This document shows, in pieces, positions 35,862 to 45,684 of a stretch of DNA of 64,000 nt. Made by a program: the position numbers and the translations under genes. Each line of letters opens with the position of its first letter. Within the stretch, counting starts at the first letter, position 1. Location of the stretch: the NCBI RefSeq assembly GCF_030504985.1, contig NZ_JASERU010000003.1:1-64000 (forward strand), written 5' to 3'. The stretch is from Fulvimonas sp. R45 (GTDB lineage: Bacteria > Pseudomonadota > Gammaproteobacteria > Xanthomonadales > Rhodanobacteraceae). The notes beneath the pieces were generated by a model, which was given only the letters and a program-made list of their open reading frames with translations, had not been told where the DNA came from and searched no databases.

Positions 35862-36116
35862 CATCCGCACCCAAGGCATCCGCGGGAACGGGTCGGCGAT
35901 GCACTCGCACATGCCAACCGCCCCGCCTCCCTCGCCATCGCCCCGGCCATGCGCCACCCGTTATCTTTTGCGCCGCAGCAATCCGTCCCGCGCCGGGAGC
36001 TCCTCCATCGCGCCGGAATGCGGCGGGAACGCGCTGCGACCTTATGCCGCACCGCACGCTGCCATCCGGCGGCACGCGCGCTAAGGTCGTTTCAACGCCC
36101 AAAGCTCGGGGGAGTG

Positions 36117-36806
36117 ATGGCGAAGCGCAGCCTGCAAGGCCTGGAAACCGCGTGGTCGATGCGCTGGCCGGTCGGCCTGCTGGCCGGCCTGGCGGTCTGC
36201 CTCGGCGTCCACTACGGCGCCGGCACGCAGGCCGCCCTGCTGCCCGTGCGGGGCCGTGAGCACGACCTGCTCGCCTGGTGCCTGCTCGGCGCCTGCTGGC
36301 TGGCGGCGCTGTGCTGCAGCCCCGGCTACCGCCAGCGCAGGCGCCGCCTGCAACTGCGGCGCGAGCTGGATGCGCTGGCGGTGATGCCGCAGCGCGACTT
36401 CGAGCAGCGCGTGATCGAAGCCTTCCACCGCCACGGCTACGTGGTGGAGGACAGCCTGCGTGACGACGAGGGCATCGCCGACCTGCTGCTGTACCGCAAC
36501 GGCGCCACCCTGGTGGTGCAGTGCCGCGCCTGGCGCAGCCGCCGGGTCGACCCGGCCACGGTGCGCAGGGTGCACGCGCTGATGCTGCAGCAGCACGCCG
36601 CCGGCGCGCGCATCCTGGCCATCGGCGACTACACCGAGGAAGCCTGGAGGCTGGTCGTGGGCACGCCGGTGGACCTGATCCACGGCGAGGAACTGCTGAT
36701 CCTGCTGCGCGAGGCCGAGGCGCCGCAGGCGCCGAACGTGCGACCGCTGTCGCGCCCGGCGCAGCGCCGCCATGCACGGCACCAGGCGCTGCGCCTGGTA
36801 CGTTGA
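36117..36806 (+). CDS. Membrane-anchored Mrr-like endonuclease fold, atypical catalytic site
   Basis: A 229-residue protein with two membrane segments (about 16-32 and 50-67) and a cytosolic Mrr-cat-like domain (about 93-180). The domain starts RDFEQRVIEAFHRHGYVVED and contains GIADLLLYRNGATLVVQCRAW. In active Mrr nucleases the core is D ... QxK; here D122 is kept but QxK is Q135-C-R137. The Lys-to-Arg change suggests loss or change of cutting. The start at ATG 36117 follows GGGGGAG. It may be a degenerate or signalling form; no methylase or phage gene is near. Confidence 0.78.
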   Translation: MAKRSLQGLETAWSMRWPVGLLAGLAVCLGVHYGAGTQAALLPVRGREHDLLAWCLLGACWLAALCCSPGYRQRRRRLQLRRELDALAVMPQRDFEQRVIEAFHRHGYVVEDSLRDDEGIADLLLYRNGATLVVQCRAWRSRRVDPATVRRVHALMLQQHAAGARILAIGDYTEEAWRLVVGTPVDLIHGEELLILLREAEAPQAPNVRPLSRPAQRRHARHQALRLVR

Positions 36807-36816
36807 CCCGACGCGC

Positions 36817-37509
36817 TCAGCGGCGCTCCTGCGCCACCGCCAGCCCGATCAGCCGCGACACCACCAGCGCCAGGTACATCACGCCGGCGATCATCTCCAG
36901 GTCGGCCACCGCCTTCGCCATGCCGGTCATCGGCACCACATCGCCGATGCCGGTGCTGGACAGCAGCGCGAAGCTGAGGAACAGCAGCTCGTTCCAGCCG
37001 CGCAGCACACCTGCCGCGCCCGCGCCGGCGTAGGCCGTCGGCTGCAGCGCCTGGCACAGCAGCATGGCGTAGGCAAACGCCCAGACCAGCAGGGTGAAGG
37101 CCGCGCCGGCGGCGAACAGCTCGTCGGTGGTGGCACGGCGGTCCGCCAGCATGTAGGCGACCATGCGCCAGGCGGCATGGAAGTAGAACAACGACTCCAC
37201 CGCCGCCAGCCACGGCAGCACGCCCGCGCGCCCGATGCCCAGGTACAGCACGTTCAGCACCACCACGGCGATGGCGAGGCAAACGGCCGGCCATACCCGC
37301 GCCGAGGTGGTGCGGATCATGCGCAGGGCCAGCAGCAGGATCGCCACACCGAACACGCCGAGCAGCGTGCGCGCGCTGCGCGCATGCTCCAGCAACGCGT
37401 ACAGCGGCACGCAGGCCAGCTGCGCCAGCAGCAGCAGCGCGGAAGGGTGGCGCCGCAGCCGCACCAGCCAGTGGCTGCGGGACATGCGGACGGTTGCGGC
37501 GTCGGTCAT
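36817..37509 (-). CDS. Ion channel (K+ channel-like) membrane protein
   Basis: A 230-residue protein with about six membrane segments and a pore loop LFLSFALLSSTGIGDVVP; the filter T186-G-I-G-D190 corresponds to the TVGYGD motif with Ile and a missing Tyr. The variant TGIGD occurs in the two-pore (Ion_trans_2) bacterial family, so K+ conduction is plausible but not certain. No cytosolic regulatory domain is present. It converges with the Mrr-like gene, and its end lies 10 bp from it. Confidence 0.78.
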   Translation of the reverse strand: MTDAATVRMSRSHWLVRLRRHPSALLLLAQLACVPLYALLEHARSARTLLGVFGVAILLLALRMIRTTSARVWPAVCLAIAVVVLNVLYLGIGRAGVLPWLAAVESLFYFHAAWRMVAYMLADRRATTDELFAAGAAFTLLVWAFAYAMLLCQALQPTAYAGAGAAGVLRGWNELLFLSFALLSSTGIGDVVPMTGMAKAVADLEMIAGVMYLALVVSRLIGLAVAQERR

Positions 37510-37592
37510 GGCGGCATCCTTCTGCGCGTGGCCCCACCCATGAAAGCACAACCGCCTCCTGTCCGCCGCCCGGCCGCAGGACGGGCGCCCGC

Positions 37593-37598
37593 TATAAT
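37593..37598 (+). promoter_or_regulatory. -10 box before cobS
   Basis: A perfect TATAAT lies 30 bp upstream of the cobS start. No clear -35 is seen at 16-18 bp (CCCGGC region), so the promoter may need an activator. No B12 riboswitch is visible in the short leader. Confidence 0.5.
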
Positions 37599-37627
37599 GC
37601 GCGCCTCGCCCGCCAGCTGGAGCCGGC

Positions 37628-38368
37628 ATGCTCGGCCGCCGCCTGATCCTCGCCATCCAGTTCATGACGCGCCTGCCCACGCCGCAGGTGCGCGATTTCT
37701 CGCCGGCCGACCTGTCGCTCAGCGCGCGCTGGCACCCGCTGGTGGGCGCGATCATCGGCGCCGCGCTGTGGCTGCCGCTGTGGCTGCTGCACGATCGCCC
37801 GTTGCTGGCCGCGGCGCTGGCGCTGGCGCTGTGGACGTGGATCACCGGCGCGCTGCACCTGGACGGCCTGGCCGACGTGGCCGACGCGATGGGCGCCGCG
37901 CACCGCGATCCCGCGCGTTTCCTGCAGGTGCTCAAGGATCCGCACCTGGGCGTGTTCGGCGCCACCGTGCTGGCGCTGCAACTGCTGCTGAAGTTCGCCC
38001 TGCTGCACGAGCTGGCGCGCTCGCCCTGGCTGCCCGCCATCGTGCTGCTACCGGCCTGGGCGCGCTGGGGCACGCTGGTGTGGAGCCGCTGCCTGCCGCC
38101 GCTGCAGCCGGGCCTGGGCGAACGCTTCGCCTGGCGGCTCGGGCCCGCCGCCATCGGCGGCTGGGCCGTGGCGCTCGCCGCGGCGAGCCTGTGGCTGGCG
38201 CCGCCGCTGCTGCTGGCCCTGCTCGTGGTGCCGGGCATCGCCGTGTACTGGCGCCGCCGCCTCGGCGGCATCACCGGCGACTGCCTGGGCGCCGGCATCG
38301 AGGCCACCGAAACCCTGCTGCTGCTCGCGCTGGCATTGCTGCCGCCGGGGTTGGTGCGAATCTTTTGA
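37628..38368 (+). CDS. cobS: Adenosylcobinamide-GDP ribazoletransferase
   Basis: A 246-residue membrane enzyme that joins adenosylcobinamide-GDP with alpha-ribazole in the last steps of B12 assembly or salvage. Family segments are FMTRLPTPQ, TGALHLDGLADVADAMGA with the metal-binding HLDGLADVADA, KDPHLGVFGATVLALQLLLKFALL and GGITGDCLGAGIEATE. Length is normal. No other cob gene is in the window, so the rest of the pathway lies elsewhere. Confidence 0.93.
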   Translation: MLGRRLILAIQFMTRLPTPQVRDFSPADLSLSARWHPLVGAIIGAALWLPLWLLHDRPLLAAALALALWTWITGALHLDGLADVADAMGAAHRDPARFLQVLKDPHLGVFGATVLALQLLLKFALLHELARSPWLPAIVLLPAWARWGTLVWSRCLPPLQPGLGERFAWRLGPAAIGGWAVALAAASLWLAPPLLLALLVVPGIAVYWRRRLGGITGDCLGAGIEATETLLLLALALLPPGLVRIF

Positions 38369-38428
38369 GCGCTGTCGATCCGCGTCGCCTCCGTTCGTCG
38401 TCATGACGAACCGCACCGGAGACACTTC

Positions 38429-39088
38429 ATGCCCGCCCTGCCCCGGCTCTATGCCCACCCGTTCTCCTCCTACAGCCAGAAGGCGCTGGTGGCGCTGTAC
38501 GAGAACGACACGCCGTTCGACTACCGCTCGCTGGAAGACCCCGGCGCCAACGCCGAGCTGGCCGCGCTGTGGCCGATCAAGCGCTTCCCGGTGCTGGTGG
38601 ACGGGGGGCGCACGGTGCTGGAAGCGACCTGTGTCGTCGAGTACCTGGACCGGCATTATCCCGGCCCGGTCCGGCTGATCCCCGAGGACGCCGACGCCGC
38701 GCTGGAAGTGCGCATGCTGGACCGCTTCTTCGACAATTACGTCTCCACGCCGCAGCAGAAGGTGGTGCTCGACCGCCTGCGCCACGAAGGCCAGCGCGAC
38801 CCGCACGGCGTGGACGACGCCAGGGCCATGCTGGAAGCCGCCTACGCCTGGCTCGACCGGCGCATGGACGGCCGCACCTGGGCCGTGGGCGAGGCCTTCA
38901 GCCTGGCCGACTGCGCCGCCGCGCCGTTCCTGTTCTACGCCGACTGGACCCACCCCATCGACCCGGCCTTCCGGCACGTGCGCGCCTACCGCGCGCGGCT
39001 GCTGGCACGCCCCTCGTTCGCCCGCGCGGTGGACGAGGCGCGCCCCTACCGCGCCTACTTCCCGCTCGGCGCCCCCGACCGCGACTGA
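38429..39088 (+). CDS. Glutathione S-transferase family protein
   Basis: A 219-residue classic GST: an N-terminal thioredoxin fold with LYAHPFSSYSQKALVALYEN (catalytic Ser/Tyr region), KRFPVLVDGGRTVLEATCVVEYLD with the glutathione-binding cis-Pro and Glu-Ala-Thr, and a helical C-terminal domain. It probably conjugates or reduces electrophiles with glutathione. It is followed after 25 bp by a DUF899 gene, likely co-transcribed. Confidence 0.87.
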   Translation: MPALPRLYAHPFSSYSQKALVALYENDTPFDYRSLEDPGANAELAALWPIKRFPVLVDGGRTVLEATCVVEYLDRHYPGPVRLIPEDADAALEVRMLDRFFDNYVSTPQQKVVLDRLRHEGQRDPHGVDDARAMLEAAYAWLDRRMDGRTWAVGEAFSLADCAAAPFLFYADWTHPIDPAFRHVRAYRARLLARPSFARAVDEARPYRAYFPLGAPDRD

Positions 39089-39113
39089 CCCCGCCCGCCA
39101 CCGGAGACCGGCC

Positions 39114-39824
39114 ATGCCCCACGCCCCCGACCTCGTTCCCGCCGTCGAACTGGCGCAGCGCAACCGCATGCGCTTCCCCAACGAAAGCGACGCCTACCGC
39201 CGCGCGCGGCAGGCGTTGCTGGCCGAGGAGATCGAGCTGCGCCGCCACATCGAACGCGTCGCCGAACGGCGCCGCGCCCTGCCGCCCGGCGGCGAAGTCA
39301 CCGGGCGCTACCGGTTCGAAGGCGAACAGGGACCGATCGACTTCGCCGGCCTGTTCGGCGACAAGGACACCCTGATCGTCTACAGCTACATGTTCGGCCC
39401 GCAGCGCACCCGCCCCTGCCCGATGTGCACCTCGCTGCTGGCCGCCTGGGACGGCGAGGCGCGCGACCTGGAACAGCGCGTGGCGCTGGCCGTGGTCGCG
39501 CGCTCGCCCATCCAGCGCCTCGCCGCCTTCAAGCGCGAGCGCGGCTGGCGGCACCTGAAGCTGTACGCCGACCTCGACGGCGCCTACAGCCGCGACTACT
39601 TCGGCGTGGACGGCGAAGGCAACGACATCCCCGGCTTCAACGTGTTCACCCGCCGCGATGGCGGCATCCGCCACTTCTGGAGCGGCGAAATGGACGACCG
39701 CACCGCCGACCCCAGCCAGGACGCGCGCGGCGCGCCCGACCTGATGCCGTTGTGGAACCTGCTCGACTGCACGCCCGAAGGCCGCGGCACCGACTGGTAC
39801 CCGAAGCTGGACTACGGCGACTGA
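39114..39824 (+). CDS. DUF899 thioredoxin-like protein
   Basis: A 236-residue thioredoxin-fold protein of the DUF899 family. The motif CPMCTSL carries the CxxC pair; preceding VYSYMFGPQRTRPCPMCTS and following WRHLKLYADLDGAYSRDYFGVDGEG are family features. The role is unknown, possibly a disulfide reductase or peroxidase. It follows the GST gene closely, giving a redox pair, and the methionine sulfoxide reductase genes lie convergent just beyond. Confidence 0.88.
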   Translation: MPHAPDLVPAVELAQRNRMRFPNESDAYRRARQALLAEEIELRRHIERVAERRRALPPGGEVTGRYRFEGEQGPIDFAGLFGDKDTLIVYSYMFGPQRTRPCPMCTSLLAAWDGEARDLEQRVALAVVARSPIQRLAAFKRERGWRHLKLYADLDGAYSRDYFGVDGEGNDIPGFNVFTRRDGGIRHFWSGEMDDRTADPSQDARGAPDLMPLWNLLDCTPEGRGTDWYPKLDYGD

Positions 39825-39875
39825 CCTCGCCGGGGCAGCGACGGGGCCGGCGGCGGAAGGACGCGGCGGCGGGGC

Positions 39876-40372
39876 TCAGCCCCGCCGCGGCAATCGCCAG
39901 CCCGGCCGCACGAAGTGGCAGGTGTAGCCATCGGGATAGTGCTGCAGGTAGTCCTGGTGCTCCGGCTCGGCTTCCCAGAAGTCGCCGGCGGGCGCGACCT
40001 CGGTCACCACCCTGCCCGGCCACAGGCCGGAAGCATCCACGTCGGCGATGGTGTCCTCGGCGATGCGTTTCTGCGCCTCGCTGGTGTAGAGGATCATCGA
40101 GCGGTACGAACTGCCGCGGTCGTTGCCCTGCCGGTCCGGCGTGGTCGGGTCGTGGATCTGGAAGAAGAACTCCAGCAGCTCGCGGTAGCTGGTGCGCGCC
40201 GGGTCGAACACGATCTCCACCGCCTCGGCGTGGGTGCCGTGGTGGCGGTAGGTGGCGTCCGGCACGTCGCCGCCGGCGTAGCCCACGCGCGTGGAGAGCA
40301 CGCCCGGTTGCCGGCGGATCAGCTCCTGCATGCCCCAGAAGCAGCCGCCCGCCAGGACCGCCCGTTCGGTGC

Positions 40373-40376
<4 letters not shown>
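39876..40376 (-). CDS. msrA: Peptide methionine-S-sulfoxide reductase MsrA
   Basis: A 166-residue reductase of the S epimer of methionine sulfoxide. The catalytic Cys12 lies in GGCFWGMQ; the motifs [23 protein letters not shown] and [22 protein letters not shown] are intact. No C-terminal resolving-cysteine pair is seen, so it probably uses a resolving mechanism as in the shorter MsrA forms. It overlaps msrB by 4 bp (ATGA). Confidence 0.94.
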
Positions 40377-40822
<446 letters not shown>

Positions 40823-40891
40823 GCCGATCTCCTGCAACGGGGGGCACGACGGAAGATGGTGGCGGTCGCGCCCGTCAAAAGAGGCGATCGC

Positions 40892-42172
40892 CTATCCGGC
40901 CGCCTTCGCACCGGCGGGGTCCGCCGCAACCGGCGGCGGTTCCCAGCCGAACACGCTGCGACCGCCGTAGTCATGCGAGCGCCGCCGCTCTTCGGCGATC
41001 AGCGCGTCCACCGACGGGCCGCGCGCCCGCGCCTCCAGCCGGCGCGCCTGCGCATCCAGCCGCTTCAACGCGGCCAGCCGTTCCTCGCGGCCCAGCTGCG
41101 CCTGGGCCACGGCGGTCTTCAGCACGCCGATGGTGTGGTCGTAGACGCGCACGGGCACCGGGAACGGGTGGCGATCCTTGCCGCCGTGGGCGATGGAAAA
41201 GCGCGCCGGGTCGGTGAAGCGGCACGGCGCGCCATGCAGCACCTCGGCCACCAGCGCCAGCGCGCGCACGGTGCGCGCGCCCACGCCCGGCACCTGCAGA
41301 AGTTCCGGGAAATCGCGCGGGCCGTTTTCCGCCGCGGCGGCCAGCGCGCCGTGCAGGCGGCGCGCCACGATGTCGCCGGCGCGCACGTCGTGGCGGTGCG
41401 GCAGCACCAGGTGCGGCAGCGGTTCGGGGGCGAACAGGTCCGCCTGCGGCGCCGCGGCGACGGCACCTTCGATGCGCGCCAGCTCGCACACGATGCCCTG
41501 CGGGCCCAGCGCGTGCAGCAGTTCCAGTTGCGCCGCGCGCGAGGCCTGCGCGCGGCGGTCAGCGAGGTTGACGATGCGGCCCTGGCCGGGTCCGTCCACC
41601 GCGGCGTGCGGATCGTCGACGAAGCTGGTCAGGCCCTCGGACAGCCAGTGGTAGCGGCGCGCCTGCCTGCGTGCCCCGTTCATGCCCTGCTGCACCACCA
41701 CCCAGCGGCCGTCGTCGGCCACGATGAAGCCGTGCAGGTAGAGGTCGAAGCCGTCCTGCACCGCGGCGTTGTCCACCTTGGCGACCAGCCGGCTGACGCC
41801 CGCCAGCGCGGCGCCGTCCAGCCCCGTGCGCTCGCCGACCGCGGCCAGCTCGTGCGGCGTGGCGCGCGAATGGCGCCCGCGCCCGCCGCAGACGTGGATG
41901 CCCAGTTCGCCTTCCAGCGGCGCCAGCCCCCGCTTGAGCGCGCCGATCACGCTGGTGGTGATGCCGGAGGAATGCCAGTCCATGCCCATCACCGCGCCGA
42001 AGCACTGGAACCAGAACGGGTGGGCCAGCCGGCGCAGCAGTTCGTCGCGGCCGTACTCGTGCACGATGGCCTGCGCCATCAGCGCGCCCAGCCGGGTCAT
42101 CCGGTCCGCCAGCCAGCGCGGCACCTTGCCGCCGTGCAACGGCAGGTCGGCGCTTCCGGATCGTCGGGTCAT
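40892..42172 (-). CDS. DUF763 family protein
   Basis: A 426-residue protein matching DUF763, a family conserved in archaea and scattered bacteria. Recognisable segments: SADLPLHGGKVPRWL at the start, PFWFQCFGAVMGMDWHSSGITTS, QDGFDLYLHGFIV and VVVQQGMNGARRQARRYHWLSE. A helix-hairpin-helix-like LLQVPGVGARTVRALALVAEVLHG (about 315-340) suggests nucleic acid contact, and the final helical part is Arg-rich. Its function is unknown. It is a single gene; the convergent neighbourhood gives no hint. Confidence 0.85.
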   Translation of the reverse strand: MTRRSGSADLPLHGGKVPRWLADRMTRLGALMAQAIVHEYGRDELLRRLAHPFWFQCFGAVMGMDWHSSGITTSVIGALKRGLAPLEGELGIHVCGGRGRHSRATPHELAAVGERTGLDGAALAGVSRLVAKVDNAAVQDGFDLYLHGFIVADDGRWVVVQQGMNGARRQARRYHWLSEGLTSFVDDPHAAVDGPGQGRIVNLADRRAQASRAAQLELLHALGPQGIVCELARIEGAVAAAPQADLFAPEPLPHLVLPHRHDVRAGDIVARRLHGALAAAAENGPRDFPELLQVPGVGARTVRALALVAEVLHGAPCRFTDPARFSIAHGGKDRHPFPVPVRVYDHTIGVLKTAVAQAQLGREERLAALKRLDAQARRLEARARGPSVDALIAEERRRSHDYGGRSVFGWEPPPVAADPAGAKAAG

Positions 42173-42268
42173 GCGGGGAAGGCTCCAGCGACAGCAAGGC
42201 GCCGTCGCGGCAAATCGGGGAATACCGTCGATGGTAGGACGTTGCCGCCGCCGGGGCCAGCGCGATTG

Positions 42269-42381
42269 GAGCCTGTTCACGATCTCCAAGTGCCCCGCGT
42301 TGTCCTCGAGTGGCCGGGTCTTGGCCGCGCGCAAACAACTCCCGGCGCGTGGGTACTTATGAAGAGCGTGAACAGGCGCTC
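42269..42381. repeat. Palindromic repeat, family A, copy 2
   Basis: Left arm GAGCCTGTTCACGATCTCCA, right arm GCGTGAACAGGCGCTC, with the inner block CGCGCGCAAACAACTCC shared with copies at 48.5 and 62.6 kb (GCGCGCAAACAGC). The arms differ from the consensus at a few bases, so this is an older or divergent copy. Confidence 0.75.
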
Positions 42382-42390
42382 AGCCGCGGC

Positions 42391-43623
42391 TCACGCGTCG
42401 CGCGCCGGGCCGCATTCCACCCGCTCGCGGCGCAGGCCGTAGCCGAACAGCCGCGCGGGCACGTGCCGCACCGCGCGGAAGCCCAACAGCCAGCGCAGCG
42501 GGCCCGGCACACGCGGCGGCTCGCCGCGCTGCTCCAGCACGCGCGAGATCAGCTTGCGCTGCATCAGCATCTGCACGCGCTGCACCACCCGCACCGGGAA
42601 CTCGCGCCGCTGTTGCACCTGCGCCAGCACCGATTCGTCGATGGGACCGCCGCCACGCAGCGGCCCGGCCAGACGGTTCGCCGCCGCCACCGCGTCCTGG
42701 ATCGCCAGGTTGATGCCGACGCCGCCGATCGGCGACATCGCGTGCGCCGCGTCGCCGATCAGCAGCAGGCCCGGCTGGTGCCAGCGCGGCAGGCGGTCGA
42801 TCTTCACGGTGAGCGTGCTGACTTCGTCCCAGCCGGCGATGGCGTCCTTGCGGTCGGCGAGGAACGGCGCCAGCTCCGCCACGCCGTCGCGCAGCACCTG
42901 CAACGGCTGCGCGCGCAGCGCCGTGTCGCCGCCCTTGGGCACCAGGTAGGCCACCTGCCAGTAGTCGTCGCGGTTCAGCAGCACCATCATGTGGCCGCGG
43001 TCGACGATGCCGAAGGTGTCCTGCGGGTCGTCGTCCTTGCGCGGCAGGCGGAACCACAGCACGTCCATCGGCGCGCCGTAGTCGCGCGCCTCGAGGCCCG
43101 CCGCCCCGCGCAGGGTGGAATGGCGGCCGTCGCAGGCGACCACCAGGTCGGCGCGCAGGTCGTAGGCGCCGTCCGGCCCTTGCACCTGCACGCCCACGAC
43201 CTGCCCCTGTTCGCGCAGCAGGTCGGTCGCGCCATGCCGCATGCGCAGGTCGAACGACGGGTGGCGGCGGCCTTCCCGCGCCAGCAGGTCGAGGAAGTCC
43301 CATTGCGGCACCAGTGCCAGGTAGCCGTAGGGATGCAGGCCGCGGAAGTCCACCAGCGGCTGGCGGCGGCCGCCGACGATGCCCTCCAGGTGGTCCACGC
43401 GATGCTGCGGCAGCGCGTCGAACTCCGCCCGCAGGCCCAGCTGGTCGATGATCTCCAGCGTGGACGGGTGCACCGTGTCGCCGCGGAAATCGCGCAGGAA
43501 ATCGCCATGCTTCTCCAGCACCGTCACCGCCACGCCGGCGCGCGCCAGCAGCAGCCCGAGCACCATGCCGGCGGGACCGCCGCCGACCACACAGCAACGC
43601 GTTTGCGTCAGGCCTTCGGACAT
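42391..43623 (-). CDS. FAD-dependent aromatic hydroxylase-like oxidoreductase
   Basis: A 410-residue group A flavoprotein monooxygenase. The FAD-binding GGGPAGM (14-20), the DG motif CDGRHSTLRG and GDAAHAMSPIGGVGINLAIQDA are all present. The class hydroxylates phenols or quinone-like rings using NADPH. The segment RGDTVHPSTLEIIDQLGL is typical of the subgroup with unknown substrate. Single gene, with a family A repeat just downstream. Confidence 0.87.
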   Translation of the reverse strand: MSEGLTQTRCCVVGGGPAGMVLGLLLARAGVAVTVLEKHGDFLRDFRGDTVHPSTLEIIDQLGLRAEFDALPQHRVDHLEGIVGGRRQPLVDFRGLHPYGYLALVPQWDFLDLLAREGRRHPSFDLRMRHGATDLLREQGQVVGVQVQGPDGAYDLRADLVVACDGRHSTLRGAAGLEARDYGAPMDVLWFRLPRKDDDPQDTFGIVDRGHMMVLLNRDDYWQVAYLVPKGGDTALRAQPLQVLRDGVAELAPFLADRKDAIAGWDEVSTLTVKIDRLPRWHQPGLLLIGDAAHAMSPIGGVGINLAIQDAVAAANRLAGPLRGGGPIDESVLAQVQQRREFPVRVVQRVQMLMQRKLISRVLEQRGEPPRVPGPLRWLLGFRAVRHVPARLFGYGLRRERVECGPARDA

Positions 43624-43791
43624 CGGGCGGCTCCGGGGCGGATGGGATGGCGCCATCGCGGATGGCGGCCCCGTCATTCTGGAAGGCCGCTCGCCGCGGC
43701 GTCCAGTGCCCGCGCCGGCGTGGGCAGGGACCGGGGCTTCGGTCAAGGTCGCGCGGCGCACTCGGGTGGAAGCGCCGCGCGACCGGTGACG

Positions 43792-44549
43792 TCAGACCTT
43801 GAGCCGGTAGCCGGTGCGGAAGATCCACCACACCGTGGCCAGGCACAGCAGCAGGAAGCCCGTGGTGGCCGCCAGGCTCACGCCCACCGGCACGTCGGCC
43901 AGGCCGTAGAAGCTCCAGCGGAAGCCGGAGATCAGGTACACCACCGGGTTGAACAGGGTCACCTTCTGCCAGAACGGCGGCAGCATGTGGATGGAGTAGA
44001 AGCTGCCGCCGAGGAAGGTCAGCGGGGTGATCACCATCAGCGGCACCACCTGCAGCTTCTCGAAGTTGTCCGCCCAGATGCCGATGATGAAGCCGAACAG
44101 GCTGAAGCTGACCGTGGTCAGCAGCAGGAAGGCCACCATCACCAGCGGATGCGCGATGGAATAGTCCACGAAGGCGCGCGCCGTGGCCAGGATGATCAGC
44201 CCCACGACGATCGCCTTGGTCGCCGCCGCGCCCACGTAGCCCAGCACGATCTCCAGGTACGACAGCGGCGCCGAGTGCACCTCGTAGATGGTGCCCACGA
44301 ACTTGGGGAAGTAGATGCCGAAGGAGGCGTTGGAGACGCTCTGCATCAGCAGCGACAGCATCACCAGGCCGGGGATGATGAAGGCCGCGAAGCTGACCCC
44401 GTCCACGCTGGTGATGCGCGAGCCGATCGCCGAGCCGAACACCACGAAGTACAGCGAGGTGGAGACCACCGGCGAGGCGATGCTCTGCATCAGGGTGCGC
44501 CCGGTGCGGGCCATTTCGAAGCGGTAGATCGCGCGGATGCCATACCAGT

Positions 44550-44553
<4 letters not shown>
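43792..44553 (-). CDS. ABC-2 type transporter permease
   Basis: A 253-residue inner-membrane permease of the ABC-2 group with about six membrane segments. It resembles Yad[21 protein letters not shown], then SYFVVFG-like start and [20 protein letters not shown] near the end. It overlaps the ATPase gene by 4 bp (ATGA), forming a two-gene exporter. The substrate is unknown; members export lipids, drugs or polysaccharide precursors. Confidence 0.9.
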
Positions 44554-45503
<950 letters not shown>

Positions 45504-45565
45504 GCCTGCCTCCGCGTTCGACTGGTGAAAGACTTCAGCCGCCTGTTTCCTCGACCGCCTTTCCT

Positions 45566-45684
45566 GCTCGTCATTCCGGCGAAGGCCGGAATCCAGTGAG
45601 GTATGCGTGCGGAGCATACGAATCAGGTTCTGCGTGCTTCGCACGAGTTGTCAGACTGGATTCCGGCCTTCGCCGGAATGACGG
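45566..45684. repeat. Palindromic repeat, family B, copy 3
   Basis: The arms GCTCGTCATTCCGGCGAAGG and its complement (ending CGCCGGAATGAC) flank a core with two further hairpins: GTATGCGTGCGGAGCATAC and CGTGCTTCGCACG. Its core differs from copies 4 and 5 but resembles the right part of copy 2. Its right arm abuts the stop codon of the MFS gene. Confidence 0.8.

Larger units (their letters stand above)
35569..36116. other. 548-bp intergenic region with paired operators
   Basis: The interval holds two NagR-like palindromes (35715-35726 and 35850-35861) and AT-richer DNA between divergent chitinase and Mrr-like genes. Apart from these I see no convincing gene. Open frames on both strands show no ribosome site or recognisable protein. 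On the minus strand CTAGAC directly precedes the first palindrome and could be a -10 region blocked by a bound repressor. Confidence 0.6.

Noticed and set aside
37560-37627. Possible B12 riboswitch before cobS
   Set aside because: The leader is only about 30 nt after the TATAAT and contains none of the conserved B12-box sequence.
45505-45644. Longer N-terminus of the ABC ATPase reaching into the repeat
   Set aside because: The extra residues come from family B repeat DNA and family length is reached from ATG 45503.
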